From: Hydrangea macrophylla
Lineage: Eukaryota > Streptophyta > Magnoliopsida > Cornales > Hydrangeaceae
Direction: 5' to 3'
Assembly (NCBI GenBank): GCA_033977485.1
Contig: CM066998.1
Location: 50,682,274-50,746,273 of the forward strand
DNA: 64,000 nucleotides
Below, piece after piece: positions 1-12,456 of this stretch (its first letter is position 1; every line of letters begins with the position of its first letter). Position numbers and translations under genes: made by a program. Below the pieces are notes generated by a model. It did no database searches. It saw nothing but the letters and a program-made list of their open reading frames with translations, and had not been told where the DNA came from.

Positions 1-2043
1 ATAAGTTCTTTTGAATCAAAGCAAAGTTCTTAACATTCCATTCTTGTTAAAACTAATATCTCATAGAAACTTGTTGAAAATGGATTCATAAATTTTGGTA
101 ATAACTTGCTTACAATCAAAACTCCTTCAAACATATACACAACATCTTTTGAGTCAAAATAACCCATATGGAAGCATCTATATTATTTCAAAGGTGTTCC
201 CAAATGTCTCCAAACATTAACCAAACACCATGAGAGTTTTCAACAGCATTTCAAAACAGTTTAGAAGTTGGTTTAACACTCAATCACATCAATTCTTCAC
301 TAGTAACATAAGCTTGCATCAAACTCCTCATTTTCCCCAATCAATTTACATAAATATGCAAGCATAAGGAAGAATAAGCTTATTAACATCCATAGTTAGT
401 TAAATCCCAAGTCCTCTCCCAATGTATAAAACTTGTGGTTTGTAAGTGCAATCCACATAACAAAACTCATAAACAACATCAACTTGGACTTGACATACCA
501 CACCTTCCCAAAACTCAAGTTGTTCAAATAATAGAGTTACAAAAGATCATTTTGCCCATACTTGATTAGTTATACACACAAAACTCATAATTCTCCAATT
601 AAGAGCTTAAGCATGCATCAAATCACATTTTTCCAACACGAGTATAACTTGTCAAACAAAAGTCCCTAAATCTAGTTTGCCTTTCAAAGTTACATAATCT
701 ACAAAGTTCTCTCCATACACATACAACTTATGGATAACATACTACAACCCATACCACAAGATACAACCAACACTAAATTGAACCTTACATATTACAAGTT
801 CTCCAAAACATGAGTTAACTATACATCTCCAATCCATAAGTTGCATTAGGAAACTTAACATCTAGATTTATGAGCATATTAACACACATCTCATAACCTC
901 CACGCCCAACCCATCGTATCGATCATTTCATTTCCTCCTCTCGTGCCGTACCTGCGGTGGTTATTCAATAACCACAACAGAAAATAGCATTTGTTTAAGC
1001 TTTCGCTTAGTGAGTAAAACTAATCACATGTATGAGTGTAATGTCATATTCAATGCACAAATCAACAATCAACATTTCATTTTGTCTCTAAAAGACCAAA
1101 TATCAATTCACCGTGACGTCGCTCTGGCCTTTTTCCCTTATGTGCATATAGCACCTCTAATTCATACCATCTCATATACCCTTCCACAGCTGGGTCGTCA
1201 CCCACACACCTTTACATAGTTAAGTGGTGAGTACCCTTACACCGTTGGATTTTTCCACGTCTCCTTATTATGGAGTAAATCCACGGTGAATCAACATAAG
1301 GCTTTCTTCAACCCACATAACACATAATCACATAATCATCTCAACATGGCAATCCTTACAAATTAAGCAAAATAACTTCCAATTTATACCATCATGCTTT
1401 AACCAACATAATTCAACATGCTAACATCATAATCAACATAATACATCATAAATTGTAACATTAAACACAATTATACGTTCAGCCCATGGATTAGAGTCAC
1501 TCACCTCTTATAGATTTTACCCCAACAAGCAAATTCCTCAACGATTCGTGCCCAAATCCTACTCTGGAGTAATTCCTACAAGTTTTCGGCAACCGCGTGT
1601 CATCGATTAGAATGAGCTACCAAAATCTGACGATTGAAACGTAAATAAAAAACATAGAATCCATCGTCTCACCTCCACGAGTCCGAATACGGCTTCAGTT
1701 CGCGAATTGGACGACGAACAGTGACGGAACAGCGATTTTACGGCGTCGACGACTCGTGCTCATCTTTCTTTCTTGACGTCTCTTTAATTTTCTGTAAATT
1801 TCTCTTGGTTTTGAGAGTTACAACTCCCCCTTACACATGCAATGTGTTGGCATAAGTTTTGGCTTCCTTTCATTTACACCCCTTAAACTTCTTGGGTTCT
1901 TATTATGAAATCCCCAAACATTCCATTAACTTCTCAATTATCTAAATGGGTGTTTGTCTAAGTCCCGTATAGGTCCCACACGTGGTCCCAAATATTTGTG
2001 AAATTGCTAACGTACCTACTTATTATGCACCTTTTTATAAAAA
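1..2043 (-). mobile_element. Distal part of an LTR-type retroelement (TGTAACACCC family), split by a later insertion
   Basis: Read on the - strand, this continues the element that begins at 4679. The joined - strand sequence (4679 to 4378, then 2043 leftwards) matches the + strand element at 63215-64000: shared blocks include GTTAGCAATTTCACAAA near 2015, the conserved run near 1670-1720 with a CACCTCCACGAGTCC motif, and a run near 1600-1650. Further left, a block near 960-1010 resembles a motif often seen in or near plant LTRs (on the - strand TACTCACTAAGC, then GCAGGTACGG). I see no ORF of note and no gag or pol. The left boundary lies outside the window. The element type is inferred from the terminal TG, the family likeness and the absence of genes. 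Confidence 0.6.
2039..2043. repeat. Target-site duplication AAAAA, left copy
   Basis: AAAAA immediately precedes TGTAATAACC at 2044 and recurs at 4378-4382 immediately after GGCGTGACA. A homopolymer duplication is weak evidence alone, but removing 2044-4382 restores continuity with the homologous element at 63215. Confidence 0.65.
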
Positions 2044-2753
2044 TGTAATAACCTGCATTTCCATCTAATTATTTGTATTTGCATTTGACATATTAGAATC
2101 CAATTTGAATTTCCATATTTAATCTGCATTGTTGATTTCATTTTAATTTACAATTCTCATATGATAAACCTTATTATTGGTGCTACTTCACTATTCAAAA
2201 TTATTGTTGGAGTCAAAATGCAATTTTATAAAATTTAGCAATACCAGTATTGGATTTTAAAACTGTATTTCAAAACGGTGGAAATGTTTGCTTTTGACTA
2301 AATCAGTATTTTTATAAAACTGGAAAATCATTTCTTATGTTAAAATGAATTTTCTGTATTTTTGTGGTGATCACCGCGCCACGAAAATACCAGTTTATGT
2401 TCAAAACTGTCCGCACTATGTTAAACTTCCACAGATTTTGGAAGTGATGTAAAGTTTGATTAGACTTATGCTTTATTGCCATTTATGGAAACTAATGATT
2501 GAATAGGTTTTGTTTGGGAATGTATTTGATTCATGAATTAACCTTATGCCTAAAGCTGATTTTGCCAAACACTCCAAGATTGACCCCTATACACCTACTT
2601 GATCCTTAGCATCACTTAAGAGTCCATATGATCAGCATGTATATGTATATACGTATCTGCATACTTAGAATTTTAGTTAATTAGAAATCAAATTTAATTT
2701 GTAGAGTGATGAAGAAATTTCTTGGCCTCCAAGTTCATCTCAAATTGACTCTC

Positions 2754-2764
2754 TTTATATATAC
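2754..2764 (+). promoter_or_regulatory. TATA box of the solo LTR
   Basis: TTTATATATAC lies about 710 bp into the LTR and 30-60 bp before a purine-rich transcript-leader-like stretch (AGAGAGAAAAGAGC). This is where the U3/R junction of a plant LTR would be expected. Confidence 0.5.
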
Positions 2765-2864
2765 ACTACCCACACTACACATTCTGCACTTCTAAGATAT
2801 ACAGAGAGAAAAGAGCTAGAGAGCTGAGAGTTCATCTTATACAAAATTTTTAGAGAGAGAGAGA

Positions 2865-3080
2865 GCGATCCGCGCGCGCGAGGTGGTTGGTTCCAAGCAG
2901 ACAGAAAAGGTTTTAAAAAGAAAAATGAAAATTGGGCAAATCGCTCGAGCGGCCTATCACGCGAGCGATCCGCGCGCGCGATCTGTGTGCTTCTGGCTGA
3001 AAGAAAAGGTTTTTAAAAGAAAATGAAAATTGGGTATATCGCGCGAGCGACTCCTCGCACGAGCGGCTCGCGTGCGCGAC
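2865..3080 (+). repeat. CG-rich imperfect tandem repeat in the solo LTR
   Basis: Two to three imperfect units of about 90-100 bp alternate a GCGAGCGATCCGCGCGCGCG core with an A-rich AAAATGAAAATTGGG segment. The cores are near-palindromic and dense in CpG in an otherwise AT-rich LTR. Confidence 0.6.
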
Positions 3081-3389
3081 TTCTGGCAGTTTCTAGTTTT
3101 ACTTGTTTTGTGATAAGGGACTGTTTGGGATAAAATTTATATGCTGTTTGAGTACTGTTTGGGAAATTTATTAAATCAGAATCTTAATTGGTTATGTTTG
3201 AACGATTGAAACGATGAATTGTGACTTATCAATCCCCGTATGTACGTCGTTCCTTTAATTCAGCAAATTCCTTTATGTTTAAGGTTCATGACATACATGT
3301 GGAGTCAATTATACATGCATGTGGGTGTCAGTCAGTGTGGAAAAGAGTAATGGTCAGTGTGGAAAGAGTATGAGATTGAGATTGTATTG

Positions 3390-3720
3390 TGGACACTCCC
3401 TGGTTGTTGTGTACCAAAGTGTGACGTGTTGAGATCGCGGTGAGAGTGTCTTTGAAATGCGACGGTGGCAAAATTGGACACTCCCTGACGCCCATGGTAG
3501 CGTTAAAGTGTGTGACGCCGAACTTGGACATTCCCTGGCACCCATGGTAGTGCTAAAGTGTGGCCTACGGACACTCCCTGGTACCCGAGTCTGGATACTG
3601 TGTGATGTATTTGCGAGGCGGATTAGGTACTGAAGTGTGAGGCATTGGACATTTCCTGGCACCCCGTGCTAAAGTATGAGGCAAACTGGACATTCCCTGG
3701 CACCCCTGTGCTAAAGTGTG
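3390..3720 (+). repeat. Imperfect tandem repeat around a TGGACATTCCCTGGCACCC core
   Basis: At least six variants of GGACAYTCCCTGG occur between 3390 and 3705, several followed by CACCCATGGTAGTGCTAAAGTGTG. Spacing is irregular at about 40-80 bp. The short - strand reading frames crossing it are by-products of the repeat. Confidence 0.6.
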
Positions 3721-4377
3721 GCTATCTTAGCGTTTCAAAGATACTGGTGTGAGATAGTAGGATGTTGTGTTTGTCGAGAGAAAAGAGTCGGTAAGATGAG
3801 ATGGTGCATTGTTTTCATACACGGTCACATGTATGTGAATTGTAGCTTTCAAATGATATCGTGATTGCTTTCTAAAATGAACTCTTTGCTTTAATGTAAA
3901 CTTGTTGAATTAAATGGGAATTTGAAAAATAGTAAATGAGTATGTTTTACATTTAAAGTTTTGTTTTTAATACTCACCAGCTTCTTGAAGCTGACGACGT
4001 TGATGTGTCCTGGACATTCGTGTTCAGGCTTTTTAGGTTATGACTACGCAGGGCCTTATGACTATGCAAACTGAGAACAACTATCTGATGAAGAGTTTAC
4101 TTTTATATGTTTTAAGTTATTAACTGAATTTTGTAATAAGGATGACTGTAATAGACTATGAATATTGTTTTGTTTTAAGGCGGCTTGTGCCTTAGTAGAC
4201 CCCGTGCTGTAATATGTAATAAGTTAGAAAATATTTGTAAGCTTTGATTGTTCTGCTCTGATTATGGTTTTTGTTGTTCGACGTTTGGGACGGAATCGAT
4301 CCTTCAAATTGTCGCGACCTACGGGTCCATAAAGGAAATTAAATGCTTTCCTTATTTATGCTACGCCGGGCGTGACA

Positions 4378-4679
4378 AAAAATGCCCTTATTGGGTCAAT
4401 TAGTATATATCAAAAGCTAACATATTAACAATTTGATATGAAAGCAACTAAGCATATTTCAAGTAGTCATATAAAATGCATCTAATAATGTAAATGCAAT
4501 TTATTTTATTATTTTATCCAAGCCCTTCACTGGATCCCACTTCCAAACATGTCCCTCCTCACTGGGACTTTTCCATCGGTGAGTCCAAGCCTCCCCTTAA
4601 TTTATTTTATACACTAATTATATCAATTAATGCATGTCAAGTTAATAATTGACCCTTTTTTCCGGATATGGGTGTTACA
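4378..4679 (-). mobile_element. 5' end of the outer - strand LTR element
   Basis: On the - strand this begins TGTAACACCCATATCCGG at 4679, followed by GTGTATAAAATAAATTAAGG and GGGGAGGCTTGG. The same order of motifs starts at 63215 on the + strand. It is cut at 4378 by the solo LTR and continues at 2043. No target duplication could be identified because the other end is outside the window. Confidence 0.65.
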
Positions 4680-4982
4680 GAAATATTATATTTAAATATT
4701 TCTTTTATTATGAAATTATAAATGATATTATATATTTAAATATTATAATTATTATTTATTTAGTTTAAATAAATAATAAGGTTGGTTTGATTAAAGTAAA
4801 AAGATATTAGCAAATTATTACATGTTTAAAAAAAAAGGTTTTAAAATAGCATAAAATAATTTTTAATATTCTGAAATTATAGTATATTATTTATATAATA
4901 TACTTATTATTTATTTAGTTTAAATAAATAATGAATGTTAGTTTTAAAATTTTGATAATTAGGTATTAAATTGAAAAATTTA
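4680..4982. other. AT-rich intergenic sequence
   Basis: Very AT-rich sequence with a near-palindromic pair of TATTATTTATTTAGTTTAAATAAATAATA-like blocks, split around 4748-4783 and 4903-4935. I see no gene. Confidence 0.5.
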
Positions 4983-6164
4983 GTGGAAAATCCCATTCTA
5001 CCAACGTTTGTTGTAATAGACCCACCATTTGGTACTTCCCAATGATAGACCCTATAATTGTAAATGTTGTTAGAGATTAGTCCAAATTTTCCTATTATAA
5101 AATTATTAGATGTCTTTTCTACCCCTAACCTATATATATATACATATATACATATATTAATTCAGATTTAATGATTGAATCAGTTACCAAATCTGACCAA
5201 ATCTTATCAAATCCCAATTGATATTGGTTACAATATATATAGAAATTTTATCCTAATATTTTAGGATATTAATTTACACAACGATTACAAACGAATTTCA
5301 CAATTTCTAATTCAGTGTATTACATATTCAATCTAGATATCACATCATAAACGAATCTTTCTGCGGGTATTGAATTTTACACTGCAAACAGATCATTTTT
5401 ATACTGTAACTGGTTTATTAGTGTGAAATTTTACACTACAACTGGTTTATTAGGGAAATTTTACACTGCAAAATTTCACTGCTTTCATTAAACCGGATTT
5501 TGACTTGCCATATATACACATTAATTCTGGTAGTTATGATAGCATTTTGACTTGCCAATATCTCATTTTGAATTAATATCCCATAATTATAGTGCTTTCC
5601 GTTTTTGTGTTTGTGCCATAAATAACATAGCCTTTGAACCAAGAACATGAGTGTTAATATTCACACTACAACCTTTGAACTGTGGAGTTGTTTTTAGAAC
5701 AAACTAATTAGCATTACGTTGGAATGGAGATTCAATTAGCAGTTGACTCTTTTTAATTTGGTAAGCAGTCATCATTCAAATAATAAATTATAGTACATAC
5801 TAGCAGTATACAATTTCGCACCACAATATAGGAATCAAGAACATGAGTGTTAAATTTCACACTAGAATGAACATGAGCGTTCAATTTCACACTAGAATAA
5901 TTAAACAAAGCCACGCCCAGATTCAAACAACTAGCCTCCAAAGCCATGCCCAGATCCAAACAACTTCCAAAACACAATTAAATGGACTTAACTAAACACC
6001 CCCTCCAAAGACTAAAAAAAGCACCCACTGAAACACCCCAAATTAAATATTGCTCCAATATAACTAACGTAGAAGACAAAATACAAAAAGTCAGCAAACA
6101 CCATTGAAAAGGCAAAATTGAAAAGCAAAGCAACATCACGAAGACAACGACCTCTCCTGCAAAC

Positions 6165-6420
6165 CCGCGCGTGACAACAAGCTCGATCCCAACTGCAACA
6201 CCCAAAAACAATCACCACCTCGCCGGAGAAGACCATCGCAAGCTTTTTCTCGTTAAATGGAGTCTCCGGTTCATCCACATCACGAAGACAACGACCTCTC
6301 CTGCAAACCCGAGTGTGACAACAAGCGCGATCCCAACTGCAACACTCAAAACAATCACCACCTCGCCGGAGAAGACCATCGCAAGCTTTTTTCTCGTTGA
6401 ATGGAGTCTCTGGTTCATCC
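6165..6420 (-). repeat. Direct duplication of about 125 bp, possible captured coding fragment
   Basis: Two near-identical tandem units share CCTCTCCTGCAAACCCG, GATCCCAACTGCAACAC and CGCCGGAGAAGACCATCGCA. On the - strand each can be read as a short open stretch beginning Met-Asn/Asp, but the two sit in different frames. The GC content exceeds the surroundings, so it may be captured host sequence. No product is recognised. Confidence 0.45.
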
Positions 6421-6424
6421 TAGA

Positions 6425-6457
<33 letters not shown>

Positions 6458-6487
6458 GTGGAAATCTTATATATATATATATATATA
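6425..6487. repeat. (GA)n and (TA)n microsatellites
   Basis: A GAGAGAGA run from about 6425 is followed by ATATATAT at about 6468-6487. Confidence 0.8.
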
Positions 6488-6675
6488 AATTTGGTGTTTA
6501 AAATTTGAAAATCCTTGATTTTGGGTGTTTCCAAATTAGATAAACGAGTTTAAAAAAGAATGACTCATTGATGGGCTTTAGGGGTAGTTTGGTCACTAAA
6601 TAAAAATGTGGACCTATCACCAAAATGTTGTTAGAGTTGAACTTATTACAACAAAGTTAGACTAAATAGGACTTT

Positions 6676-9288
6676 ATATTGATTAACTCTATTAAATTCC
6701 TAATGGCCATTTTAAAAATGTAGAAAATTATATTGCTTATCCTGAGGCCTAATGCCTTAGTTTTATAAATTATTTATTAATAAAAATCAAACTTTAGTAT
6801 TTTATTTAATTAATAAGGACTCGTTTGTATGTCCTTTAATTATTTTAAATATCAAACGAGTCCCGAAAATTATGAGAAAAATATCACTAGCCTATTTTAA
6901 GGTCTAGTATAAAATAAAAATATTTCTAAGTACCTCTTTTCCTTGTAATTATATTTTATAATTAGAGGACTTCGAAGACTATAATTATATAATTATGACT
7001 TCAATAATTCGTAATAAATAAATCATAGCTCAGAAAAATACGCGGTCAGTTCCCAGAGTCTTAGAATAATGTCTAGAAATATTTCCTTGAGTTTGGAGAC
7101 CTTTTGACATGGTAAAAAATACAGCTTACTTGTAGGGCCTACACTGGTATAGAAAACCTAGCCTTTTATGTGACGGACTCCGATTTGAGTCTAGTCAATG
7201 TCGTTGGACTTAGAATGACACGTAGATCACTACCTTGAGATTTATATCCTCATTTGGTACAATTACCATTATACCCCTATCATTAACACATACGCTTTAT
7301 CACCGTTATTCTAATATACGTTGTAGGATTGTGACTTATCCGCTGTTCGGAGAGTCCTAAGCTTGACAAGACATTCAAGTGAGTGTTTCTAACCTCACTC
7401 TCAATATGCATAATGACTACTAGAGTATTTGTATGTATGTACCGTACTTATGATGGTTATTCGATGTGCCTTGATACATGTTATGGAATTGATTACTATG
7501 TGACAAGCATGTTAGATATTATTATGATATATTGATAAGAAGTAAAAGAAAAGAACTATATGTGATAGTCAGGATGAATAATCGATTATGGAATATTAGT
7601 TTGTATGTTTTATATATCAATGTTGATTATATGAGCATGTTGTTATTATTGCTTTGATAACCATGCCTAAATGTGCAACTAAGAATAAAGAGCATGTTAA
7701 GGGTTTCATTTATATGTCTTATCTAATATAGTTATGTTATCAATAATTATGTAATTGAAGAATCACATCACGGTGTCAGTACATGCAGTCAGTGTCATTG
7801 TCAGTGACTCCGACCAAGTGAGGTCGTGAGTTGAAATGTTTGGGAGTCTTGAAAACTGGGAGTTAATATGATTGAGATTCTTGTGTCGAAAGTCATGAGT
7901 CGTTACGCTTTGGAAACCATTCACGATGATAAAGAGACGTGATAACGGGACAGTGTGATTGAGATACTGGATATTGTGATTGTAATAGTAAGAGAACAGT
8001 TAGAGCTGCTATTGTGCCAGTCGTCTATGTAATTGCCGGAGATGGTACATGCCTTGGGTTTAACGTCATACTGCTTAGTAGTTAGCACTCTAGTCGTCCG
8101 AGTGGATTGCCGGAGATAGTACACACGCTGTATGGGTTGTCGTCGTGCTATAAATTATGCGCTAGTCAGTTACTAATGTACCTTCCTCTGCGATGGGATT
8201 GCCTGATAGTACACATGGTATGTGGGTTGCCGCCATGCTTGTCGTTTCGCAGTTTGTATTCTGACGTGCAACTCGTTGGGTAGTGATTCACCAGCGAGGA
8301 TATAGACGATCGAGCCAATTCCGCCATCATGCTATTTGGATTATGAGGTCGTAAGTCGACGATGTTACTATAAGGCCGTAAGGCGACGACGTTACTATGA
8401 GCCCGTAAGGTGACGATGTTACTATGAGGCCGTTAGGCGATAAGCCCGTTAGACGACGATGTTAAGTATGAAATGAGTATCAGAGTGCGCAATGAAAGCG
8501 TGGTTTGTGTTGTGAAAGTAAGTTCAGAGTAAGTTGTCAATGTGGGTTTTATAATCCGATATTATTGAGTTGCATTGGTTATGGGATTTTATATTCCAGA
8601 GTTTGGGTTTGGGTTCATTGAGTACTCATTTACAGGCATGAGCATAATGGAAATGAGAAAATGAAATAGTACGAATGTGTTGTTATTTCAAGAACCAGAC
8701 AAGCATGTTATGAATTATATTGATCCTGTTATTTGGTTAATGGTAGATGTTTAGTAATTGCATCATATGTTATTTGATATATTTGCTATGTCCGAGTGAG
8801 CGACGTCAATCGATAATGGACTAAACGCATCCAAAGATGCAAAGTAATAATGTGAGATGAGTGGTCAGTATATGTATATTGGTAGTGAATATGGTTATGA
8901 ACGCCCACTCAGCTTTGTTGCAAAGCCGACGGCATGGTACGCTTGGACAATCCAATGTCCAGATTTTCTTGCAGGTTGGTCAAAGAATAATTCAGTCTTA
9001 AGAGTGAGATGCTAAGGAACACTGGAAGTGTAGAGCTAGATTGAAGACCAGAGATAGTCGCCAACATCGTGTAATTATAATAGTCTGTTGAATTAGTACT
9101 GGGACCTGCGATTTGTAATGGTTTAAATTATTCTGATTGAAGTTTAAGTTATAATTAGCTTTCTCCCCTTCATTTCTATGTTGTATATAGTGTTAGAGGA
9201 CATGACGGCTTTCAATCAAGTCATTCCCTATGAGTCCAAAAAGGAAATTTTAAAATTTCCCAATTTTTGACTACTCCGGGGCGTGACA
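6676..9288 (+). mobile_element. Probable LTR or LTR-element fragment ending GGGGCGTGACA
   Basis: The right end (CTACTCCGGGGCGTGACA, 9271-9288) matches the 3' terminus of the solo LTR ending at 4377, and both are preceded by a GGAAATT-rich stretch. Inside are imperfect repeats: three variants of a block with GATTGCCGGAGATAGTACA (about 8030, 8110, 8195) and a tandem array of TATGAGGCCGTAAGGCGACG units at 8340-8460. No ORF of note. The left boundary is uncertain and no target duplication was found, so it may be truncated or rearranged. Confidence 0.5.
8340..8460 (+). repeat. Short tandem array, about 27-28 bp unit, GGCCGTAAGGCGACGACGTTACTAT
   Basis: Four to five units, some partial, each with a GGCCGTAAGGC near-palindrome followed by GACGAYGTTACTATGA. 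Confidence 0.6.
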
Positions 9289-9644
9289 GTGTAGACCAAT
9301 ATTGATGGTAGATTTGTCAAAATACCAAAGAGTGGACTTAATCTTAAATATTTTTGCTAGTTATACCTAAACCACTATACTTTTCTTAATTTGAATTAAT
9401 TCCTAATTGCCCGTTTACTCAAATGCTATTCATGGTCTCGCTTTTTAGAAGTAAAATAGAACATCACAAATCTACCAACCCGTTTATCAACGTAATTGTG
9501 AATTTTGTCATATATTTTTTTTTTGACAAAATGAGGATATTTGAAGCATATTATTTTTATTTAAATATTTTAGAGACCAAATTAATACAAGGGGCAATTA
9601 GTGATAAATCTAAAATACAGAAAATATGGTGGTTTAAGTATAAC
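9289..9644. other. Unclassified intergenic sequence
   Basis: AT-rich, with a few short reading frames and no recognisable product or repeat structure. Confidence 0.4.
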
Positions 9645-10985
9645 TAGGAAAAGTTTTTAGAATTAGATCCACTCCTTAGTCTTTTGACAAAACTACCCTC
9701 AACATTGCTCTACACAAACAGTGTCAAAGTTCCTGCACCTCCGGCGACCTCGCCTGAGCTCCGGCGACCACTACCATGGCATCACCTGAGCTCCGGCGAC
9801 CTCGCCTGAGCTCGTCTGACCTCCGGCGAGCACCACCACCACCATACCAAACCCCCAGCGACCACCACCACCACCACCACACGGACCTATGCAGTTCACC
9901 ACCAACGCCACACTAGACCTCTCTCAATCTCTTCACAACCAAACCACCATAGCAACATAAAAATGATCATAAAACAACTTTCTGGAAGTTAATTCATCAT
10001 ATCACTGAAAAAAGTTGTGAAATTTATGAAAAAAGTTGTGAAATTTATCAACAAAAAGTTGTGAAATTTCACAGAGTTCGTGAAATTTCACAAAACCACC
10101 ACTACCACATCAGACCTCTGCCAATCATCACAACGACCTCACATGATCGATCTCTTCACAACCAAACCATCACATCTACATGAAATGATAAAAAAAAATA
10201 TTTTTGAAATTTAATTTCTCATACCAATACCGAAAAAGTTGTAAAATTTTCAAAAAAAAAAAAGTTGTGAAATTTCACAAAGTTTGTGAAATTTCACAAA
10301 AAAAAAGTGTTCTAACAAACATTGCAAAAACTTTTTACAAATTCGAACATTCCTATCGATCTGCAAATTATTTTTGCATAAAATCTATGTTTTTACAACA
10401 TATTCAACGAGATCTATCAAACAAGTATCATAGTTGATTTCAAAATCTGGAAAAAAAATGTTAAGTAACTTCACTGACTTTTTTTGATAAATTTCTCAAA
10501 AAAATGTGTTAAAAAAAAAAAAAAAAAAAAAAAACCACCACACTCCATACCATTCCAGCAAAGAACATATGACAGGTCTGTGGTAGATCTGTGCGCTGGT
10601 GGCCGGATCTGCTCGTGAAAATGCTTGCGGCACTAGCTTGTGGTCGCCGATATGCTTGTGGTGTTGGTGGTGGTCTGGATATGCTAGTGGTTGGAGGATA
10701 CAAATCTCACCAGAATTGGTTGTGCGACCGCGCGATTTGGTTCGTGATTATGGTGGCCGGAATCCGAGAAAATGAGAGAAACAGAGGAGGTCGTAGTGGC
10801 CGGAGGTGCGATGGAGGTGGCCGGAGCTGCGATGGAGGTGGCCGGAGCTACAATCGCCTCTCTCTCTCTGTCTCTAACTGGAAATGAATGAGAGGGGTAT
10901 ATTGGTCAACACTAGAAGTAGTTGAGTTTATCCCCAACAACTTTCACCAAATATATCCTTGTCCCCAAATATTTTTACCTTATAT
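9645..10985. mobile_element. TIR (MULE-like) element carrying CTCCGGCGACC-rich sequence and GTGAAATTTCAC palindromes
   Basis: The ends around 9645-9715 and 10870-10985 are loosely inverted, sharing motifs for lost or uncertain TIRs. The interior has a CTCCGGCGACC/CACCACCACC-rich block (9735-9900) and its inverted counterpart GGTGGCCGGAGCTGCGATGG (10790-10850). Between them are at least six GTGAAATTTCACAA or GTGAAATTTAT motifs (10015-10300). A poly(A) tract lies at 10510-10533. The two GC-rich arms could be captured host sequence, but no protein is recognised. Boundaries are approximate. Confidence 0.4.
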
Positions 10986-11239
10986 CTTATAACCAGATAT
11001 TTCTCCTAATTTGGTATTTAGTACCAAATTTCTATTAATACAATTAAAACTACATAAATTAATATGAGATAATGGCCAAACTTTAGGTGTATATCTACGG
11101 GTACAAACAAAATTCATAACCGCCAAAATGTGTTTAACTTTCTCTTATGTGGTCCATGTGGACGGTAGACGGACACATTTATGTATGTGGATATTTTTTT
11201 ATCCATGTTTTTGTGTAATTTGTTTGTGCTCACATCTCT

Positions 11240-11370
11240 ATTCTATTCTGTATTTAAGCCCTGTTTCTCTATATCCGGTTTCTCTCTCTCTAAACCCAAC
11301 TCTTCGTCGGAGATCATTCATCATCAAGCAATCGAACGAATACACACACACACCCAAAAAAAAAAAAACG
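11240..11370 (+). promoter_or_regulatory. Core promoter and 5' UTR of the SF3B2-like gene
   Basis: TATTTAAG at 11251-11258 is a plausible TATA element. It is followed by a pyrimidine-rich stretch (TTTCTCTCTCTCTAAACCC, about 11279-11298), typical of plant transcript starts, and then by about 80 bp of leader to the ATG at 11371. The AAACCC motif is a common plant leader element. The transcript start was not determined. Confidence 0.45.
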
Positions 11371-12408
11371 ATGACTGTCGAAGTGGCGGCGAACGGCGTC
11401 GCCGACTCTCTCTCGCAATCCAACGGCGAAGTCAAGCATCGAAGCTCTAAGAAGAACACGGCCATCGCCGGGAAGAAATCGCGCGAGAGCGAGCGGCGTC
11501 GAAGGCGGCGGAAGCAGAAGAAGAACAACAAAGCCTCTCAGGCTGCGGGGGACGCCGACGCCGGAGATGACAGCGATGGCGGCGCCACTGATGACGGCGG
11601 TGGCGATGACAATGCGAAGGAGAACGCCGATCCCCAAAAGGTTAGGCAAATGTTTGGGTTTGGTACTCTTAATTTGTAGAATATGGACCATGTTGCATGT
11701 AATTTGGTGAAAATTTAGTGTTCTAGATCTTTCAGAAATTAGGGTTTTTGCATTAAGAAATTTTGAATAAGCTTTACATATATGCATATACGAGCTCCTT
11801 CTAAGGAGGCATCTCTCATTTTAAGAAAGGGAGGATTCTGTTGTGGCCGTTGGCCGTTGTGTTATGGCAGAAGTACTCTTAATGAAAACTCAGATCCAAC
11901 GGCAGAGAATAGAAGTCCTTGCTTTCTTAAAATGAGGGATCCCTACGCTTTTCCTAGTTGGTTCAGGAACTTACGTGTTTTAATTGCTCATCATTTTCTT
12001 GTCATGGTTTGCATTCTTATCATTCATTGGAATAATTCTATGCTTTCCGAATTTGAATCCCGGATTTGGTTTCCAAGTGCTTCAATAGTTGTACTTGTAC
12101 CACATGTTTGTGGCGAGGCAGACTGGCAGTGGTTGGTGTACCACATACCTCTCCGCATGTGGTACAACTGATGAAGCATTTGGGAACTAGATTTTTGGAT
12201 TCAATTTTGGGAAGCATAGAATTACTCTATTCCTTGCTTTCTATCTATACATTTTCGCCTGGGTTTTGGTGTTTTAATACTCCCCTATCGTTGTGGTTGT
12301 ATGAGTTGGCTTACGTGAAATGTTTCGAACTTGTGTTCCTTTCCATTCTTTGAAAGGAAATGTGGATGGAAGAGTGCGGTAGGGAAATGGATGGTGAGTC
12401 GGTAGTTG

Positions 12409-12456
<48 letters not shown>

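Larger units (their letters stand above)
2044..4377 (+). mobile_element. Solo LTR (2.33 kb) nested in an older LTR element
   Basis: The segment starts TGTAATAACC and ends GGCGTGACA, has AAAAA on both sides, and interrupts an older element whose halves rejoin when it is removed. There is no primer-binding site, polypurine tract or coding capacity, so a solo LTR is the simplest reading. A TATA box (TTTATATATAC) near 2754-2764 is followed by a purine-rich stretch, which suggests U3 ends near 2790 and the + orientation. Downstream lie CG-rich imperfect repeats at 2865-3080 and an imperfect tandem array at 3390-3720 built on GGACATTCCCTGGCACCC. Its ends resemble those of the insertion at 56323-58605 on the other strand, so they are probably the same broad family. 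Confidence 0.72.
4983..6675. mobile_element. Terminal-inverted-repeat (MULE-like) element with GTGAAATTTCAC-type palindromes
   Basis: The left end (AAAATCCCATTCTACCAACG followed by TTTGTTGTAATAGACCCACC) is imperfectly inverted at the right end near 6560-6675. The left 250 bp is closely related to 61176-61450, so this is a dispersed family. The interior has repeated GTGTGAAATTTTACAC and GTGTTAAATTTCACAC palindromes (about 5420, 5850, 5880). It also has a direct duplication of about 125 bp (about 6165-6290 and 6290-6420) containing CGCCGGAGAAGACCATCGCA. I found no transposase. Superfamily assignment is inferred from the long degenerate TIRs; no target duplication was resolved. Confidence 0.5.

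Noticed and set aside
11128..11370. In-frame upstream ATG at 11128 extending the SF3B2-like N-terminus by 81 residues
   Set aside because: The extension overlaps the TATA-like and pyrimidine-rich promoter region, encodes an unrelated hydrophobic stretch, and is not expected in the family. The ATG at 11371 gives the usual length.
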